DNA of 64,000 nt, taken from Arthrobacter sp. B3I4 (lineage in GTDB: Bacteria; Actinomycetota; Actinomycetes; Actinomycetales; Micrococcaceae). Positions 60,762 through 64,000 of the stretch are shown piece after piece; position 1 is the stretch's first letter, and the number at the start of each line of letters is the position of its first letter. The translations under genes were made by a program, and so were the position numbers. Below the pieces are notes generated by a model that was not told the DNA's origin, searched no databases, and saw nothing but the letters and a program-made list of their open reading frames with translations. The stretch covers positions 3,348,001 to 3,412,000 of the forward strand of contig NZ_JAUSYK010000001.1 of assembly GCF_030816855.1 (NCBI RefSeq), given 5' to 3'.

Positions 60762-62947
60762 TCCGCCATGCTAGCCAGTTGCTCCCGCAGTTGGGCAACG
60801 GTACGCACCGGGAGCCTGCAGACCATACCGCGGCACAGGTAGGCCGTCGGCTCCGCGTCCGCCGCTGTCCGGCCGCGCAGCAGCGGGACGACAGCGCTGG
60901 CGGACCCAGTGGCTTCCGCGCCGGGCTCCGCGGCCGTGTCCTGCACGGCAATGACGAGCCCGGGGCTCGGTGTGAGCAGCAGCGCGCGGTGCAGGGCCGC
61001 CCGTTCCGGCGTAGCTGCTCCGGCGACGGCGGCCTCCAGCGGACCGGCCAGCGCCGCCTGCGCGGTGGCCAGCAGCCAGCCGGCCGCCCGGGGTGCGCGG
61101 ACCGCCAGCGGCGGCAGCAGGGCCAGGATGTTAGCCGCCATGGCGCGGTGTTCGGCCGACCCGGAGAGGGCGGAGTAGCTCAGCAGCACGCCGGCAAAAG
61201 CGGCAGCACCGCTGGGGGTGGCGTCATCGTAGGGGTCCGTCCCGGCGCGCCGGCCCTGGGCATTGAACACCTGGGATGATTCCCCGGCTGTGTCGCGGAG
61301 AGTGCCGTCGCCGGCGAACCGCTTGCACGCGGCGGCGAGCAGCGCCTCAGCGAAGGCATACCAGCGGCTCCTCCCGGTGGCGGCGTAGAGCGCGAACAAG
61401 CCCTCGGCGCAGAAGGCGTAGTCCTCCAGCAGGCCGCCGATCCCGCGGGCCTGCCCGGCGTGGGAGACCCGCACCAGCAGGCCCGGTTCCTGGCCCTGTC
61501 CGGGGTTCCAGTGGACGCGTTCCAGATACCCGGCGATCCGTTCGGCGGCGTCGAGCAGGTCGGGCCGGTCCAGCACGGCACCGGCTTCGGCCAGGGCTGC
61601 CACGGCGAGCCCGTTCCAGCCGGCCACCACCTTGTCGTCACGGGCGGGCTGCGGCCGCACCGCACGGGCAGCGCGCAGCACCGGCCGCACCCGTTCCCAC
61701 AGCTCGCTGTCCGGTCCCTGGAGCCGGCGCCCCGGGTGCAGCGGGGACCCGGCCTCGGAGACCGTGCCGCGGGCCCGGACGTTCATCATCCGCGCGACGG
61801 CGGCGCCGTCGTCCTCCCCCAGCAGCTTCGCGAGTTCGGCGGGGGTCCACAGGTAGCTGGCGCCTTCAAAGTGTTCCCCGTCCACCACCGTGTCGGCGTC
61901 GAGGGACGAGGCCAGCGCCGCCGGCTTTCCGTCTGCTCCGGGCAGCCCCAGGGCGCTGAGCATCCAGTCCGCGGTGCCGCCGGCGACGGCCGCTGCCTCC
62001 TCGGCCGGGTAAACGCCGGTGCCGCCGAGCCGGACCCAGTGGACGTAGCCGCGCAGCAGCTGGGCATTGTCGTAGAGCATCTTCTCGAAGTGCGGGACGG
62101 ACCAGTCTCCGGTCACGGAGTACCGGGCAAAGCCGCCCTCGAGCAGGTCAAACAGGGCCGAGCGGGCCATCGCGGCCAGTGTGCGGGCGGCGAGGTCCTG
62201 CGCGTCGCGAGAGGTCCCGGAGGGCGCGGCGGCGTGCCGGATCAGGAACTCCAGCACTGCCGACGGCGGGAATTTGGGCGCGGTCCCGAAGCCGCCGGCG
62301 GCGTCCTCGGAGCGGGCCAGCGCGCGCACCGCCTCGGCGAGCAGCGCCGGGTCCAGCTCCGGCGCCGGTCCGTCGACGCGGACCGCGGCGCCGGCCTGGG
62401 CAGCGGCGATGCCCCGCGCCAGCGCATCTGCGTTCTCCTCGATGGCGCTGCGCCGCTCCAGCCACGCTTCGTGGACCGCTTCCAGCAGCTGGCGGAAGGA
62501 GGGCCGTCCGGGCATCGGCCGGGGCGGATAGTAGGTACCGGCGTGGAAAGCCCGGCCGTCAGGGAGCAGGAAGACCGACATCGGCCAGCCGCCTTCGCCG
62601 CTGATGGCCTGGGTCGCGGCCATGTAGACGGCATCGACGTCGGGACGCTCCTCCCGGTCCACCTTCACGGAAACGAAATTCGCGTTCAGGAACTCGGCGG
62701 TGGCGGGGTCTTCGAAGGATTCGCGGGCCATGACATGGCACCAGTGGCACGCCGCGTAGCCGATCGACAGGAAGACCGGAACGTCGCGGGCCGCGGCCAT
62801 GGCGAAGGCGTCATCGCCGAAGGGGCGCCAGTGCACCGGGTTCCCGGCGTGCTGGCGGAGGTAGGCGGAGGGTTCCCCGCCCAGGGCGTTCGCCCCGGAC
62901 GAGTCGTTGGCGGAGCCGGGCTCAGCGGCTCCCGGTTCCGGCGTCAC
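60758..62947 (-). CDS. DUF255 / thioredoxin domain-containing protein (YyaL/SSP411-like)
   Basis: A 729-residue protein of the YyaL family, counterpart of Mtb Rv1084. The N-terminal thioredoxin-like DUF255 domain has AGNPVHWRPFGDDAFAMAAARDVPVFLSIGYAACHWCHVMARESFEDP with the CHWC active site, and ISGEGGWPMSVFLLPDGRAFHAGTYYPP. A large alpha/alpha-toroid, reminiscent of glycoside-hydrolase folds (RPQPARDDKVVAGWNGLAVAALAEAG), follows. The role is unknown; the CxxC and its neighbour mca suggest thiol chemistry. It starts with GTG at 62947, overlaps the small membrane protein gene by 26 bases, and overlaps the HAD gene by ATGA. Confidence 0.92.
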   Translation of the reverse strand: MTPEPGAAEPGSANDSSGANALGGEPSAYLRQHAGNPVHWRPFGDDAFAMAAARDVPVFLSIGYAACHWCHVMARESFEDPATAEFLNANFVSVKVDREERPDVDAVYMAATQAISGEGGWPMSVFLLPDGRAFHAGTYYPPRPMPGRPSFRQLLEAVHEAWLERRSAIEENADALARGIAAAQAGAAVRVDGPAPELDPALLAEAVRALARSEDAAGGFGTAPKFPPSAVLEFLIRHAAAPSGTSRDAQDLAARTLAAMARSALFDLLEGGFARYSVTGDWSVPHFEKMLYDNAQLLRGYVHWVRLGGTGVYPAEEAAAVAGGTADWMLSALGLPGADGKPAALASSLDADTVVDGEHFEGASYLWTPAELAKLLGEDDGAAVARMMNVRARGTVSEAGSPLHPGRRLQGPDSELWERVRPVLRAARAVRPQPARDDKVVAGWNGLAVAALAEAGAVLDRPDLLDAAERIAGYLERVHWNPGQGQEPGLLVRVSHAGQARGIGGLLEDYAFCAEGLFALYAATGRSRWYAFAEALLAAACKRFAGDGTLRDTAGESSQVFNAQGRRAGTDPYDDATPSGAAAFAGVLLSYSALSGSAEHRAMAANILALLPPLAVRAPRAAGWLLATAQAALAGPLEAAVAGAATPERAALHRALLLTPSPGLVIAVQDTAAEPGAEATGSASAVVPLLRGRTAADAEPTAYLCRGMVCRLPVRTVAQLREQLASMAE

Positions 62948-63179
62948 GTTCGGCTTCCTCGGCGGCGGCGCGCTCCTCCTCCACCTGCGCCCGGTACCGG
63001 ACGCGGCGGATCCGGCGCACCATGTCCACGATCAGCAAGGCCGTGAGGACCACAATGAACGCGGTCAGCAGGAACCCCAGCAGGCCGGGCGTAACCTGGC
63101 TCGGGTCCAGCCCGGGGCGCAATGACGGCGACGGGGCGGGCGCCGGGGAAGTCGCCAGGGCGACGAGCAACGAATGCAC
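62922..63179 (-). CDS. Small single-pass membrane protein (Rv1083-like)
   Basis: An 85-residue protein: a Pro/Ser-rich outer or signal-like N-terminus, one membrane segment (VTPGLLGFLLTAFIVVLTALLIVDMV, about residues 29-54), then a basic and Glu/Ala-rich helix (RRIRRVRYRAQVEEERAAAEEAERD). Position between mca and DUF255 matches Mtb Rv1082-Rv1083-Rv1084. The 26-base overlap with the next gene implies coupling. Function unknown. Confidence 0.85.
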   Translation of the reverse strand: MHSLLVALATSPAPAPSPSLRPGLDPSQVTPGLLGFLLTAFIVVLTALLIVDMVRRIRRVRYRAQVEEERAAAEEAERDAGTGSR

Positions 63180-63259
63180 GGTGGAAACCTTCTATGGGGA
63201 GCTTGTCCTGCAGGCCTTCAACGCCGCTCTTCTACGCGGAATAGAAGTTCCTGCTGGAT

Positions 63260-64000
63260 CTATCTTAGCCCGGCAAAGAAGTCGGTCTCAGGCAGCTCTG
63301 TGGGGATCTTGGACTGGATGAGCGAGTAGTCCTCCCACGGCCACGTCTGGCGCTGCAGGGCCGGCGACACGGCGAAGAAGAAGCCTTCCGGGTCGATCTG
63401 GGTGCGGTGGGCGCGCAGGGCGTCGTCGCGGGCTTCGAAGAAGTCCCCGCACTGGATCTGGGTGGTGGTTTCGTGGGTGGGGGCCGGCGGCGTGTGGCCC
63501 TCGGCGTCTGCCTCGAGCCAGGCGGCGATCCGTTCGGCGTACGGCGACTGCAGCCCGGCTTCCTCCAGGGCGTAGTGCAGGGCCCGGAAGCGTTCCGGGC
63601 TGAACGCGCGGTCGTAGTAGAGCTTGCTGGGTTCCCAGGCCTCGCCCGTTCCCGGGTACCGCGCGGGGTCGCCGGCGGCTTCGAAAGCCTCCACCGCGAC
63701 CCGGTGCGCCATGATGTGGTCCGGGTGGGGGTAGCCGCCGTTCTCGTCGTAGCTCAGGATGACCTGGGGCTTGAACGCGCGGACCAGCCGGACCAGCGGC
63801 GCGGCTGCCCGCTCCAAGGGCAGCGTGGCGAAGGACCCTGGGGGCAGCGGCGGCAACGGGTCCCCCTCCGGCAGGCCGGAGTCAACGAAGCCGAGCCACC
63901 GCTGCCGGATGCCCAGGACGCTGGCGGCGTTGTTCATTTCCAGCCGGCGGGCGCCGGCCATGTCCCGTTTGGGATGCGGCGCGGATTCCATGGCGGGGTT
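63260..64000 (-). CDS. mca: Mycothiol S-conjugate amidase, C-terminal part
   Basis: Cuts mycothiol S-conjugates to a mercapturic acid and GlcN-Ins, a detoxification step unique to mycothiol-making actinobacteria. The gene enters the window from beyond base 64000; the N-terminal metal motif (HPDDE-type) is outside. Visible parts: LNPAM-like ending at the edge, GIRQRWLGFVDSGLPEGDPLPPLPPGSFATLPLE, SYDENGGYPHPDHIMAHR (His ligand), and TTTQIQCGDFFEARDDALRAHRTQIDPEGFFFAVSP, which separates Mca from MshB. It is 80 bases ahead of the small membrane protein gene. Confidence 0.95.
   Translation of the reverse strand, partial: NPAMESAPHPKRDMAGARRLEMNNAASVLGIRQRWLGFVDSGLPEGDPLPPLPPGSFATLPLERAAAPLVRLVRAFKPQVILSYDENGGYPHPDHIMAHRVAVEAFEAAGDPARYPGTGEAWEPSKLYYDRAFSPERFRALHYALEEAGLQSPYAERIAAWLEADAEGHTPPAPTHETTTQIQCGDFFEARDDALRAHRTQIDPEGFFFAVSPALQRQTWPWEDYSLIQSKIPTELPETDFFAGLR

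Noticed and set aside
61460..63046. A 528-residue open frame on the plus strand
   Set aside because: Antisense to the DUF255 gene, which has clear CxxC and family motifs.

Overview
The window is a high-GC stretch of an actinobacterial chromosome, most likely from the Micrococcaceae (Arthrobacter/Pseudarthrobacter type). The support is the gene content and order: mycothiol S-conjugate amidase, a WhiB protein, an RpfB-like resuscitation factor, a GT39 protein mannosyltransferase, DUF3499, DUF4245, DUF5719, TIGR03089 and a DUF222-HNH (13E12-type) nuclease. GTG starts are frequent, and many genes have a -10-like TANNNT hexamer only 6-7 bases before the start codon, as expected for leaderless mRNAs. 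No phage, plasmid, IS element or CRISPR array was seen. Comparisons with Mycobacterium tuberculosis (Mtb) gene order are from memory.

Region 1 (1-21.8 kb) is housekeeping. It holds pth (cut by the window edge), rplY, prs, glmU, tRNA-Gln and a TetR regulator, then an ABC-F ATPase, ispE, rsmA, rpf and tatD, and finally rsmI and a PMT-type mannosyltransferase. This resembles Mtb Rv1002c-Rv1019. Between tatD and rsmI lies a moxR - DUF58 - transglutaminase (TgpA-like) operon plus gabD. The moxR copy carries a one-base frameshift, and its unshifted frame runs straight into DUF58.

Region 2 (21.8-31.4 kb) has an acyl-CoA synthetase, a TIGR01906/DUF1461 membrane protein (possible Lit-type lipoprotein transacylase), two tandem L,D-transpeptidases, ahcY, a Trm112-like protein, DUF3499, and a zincin-family protein whose HExxH motif is degenerate. 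Region 3 (31.6-34.8 kb) is an accessory patch: a DUF222-HNH nuclease with a partly duplicated 5' end, and an amidohydrolase. Region 4 (35.1-48.7 kb) is the surface and cell-wall block: DUF5719, a very large GT2 membrane glycosyltransferase, whiB, TIGR03089, GtrA, purK-purE, an LCP ligase, manA and a FemAB-type transferase.

Region 5 (48.7-64 kb) starts with a DUF559-like endonuclease gene bracketed by related palindromic repeats; its last codons lie inside a perfect 24-bp hairpin. It continues with glpX, DUF4245, a beta-carbonic anhydrase, fumC, a NUDIX hydrolase, a prepilin peptidase, a GNAT, a Thr/Ser dehydratase, a PIN-PhoH protein, a cis-prenyltransferase, a hemolysin III protein, a HAD phosphatase, a DUF255 thioredoxin-like protein, a small membrane protein and mca (cut by the window edge). 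This resembles Mtb Rv1082-Rv1100.

Many genes serve the envelope: glmU and ispE (precursors), the prenyltransferase (carrier lipids), LCP, FemAB and the L,D-transpeptidases (wall assembly), rpf (wall cleavage), and PMT and GT2 (glycosylation). The most unusual local feature is the endonuclease gene bracketed by palindromic repeats at 48.69-49.91 kb.
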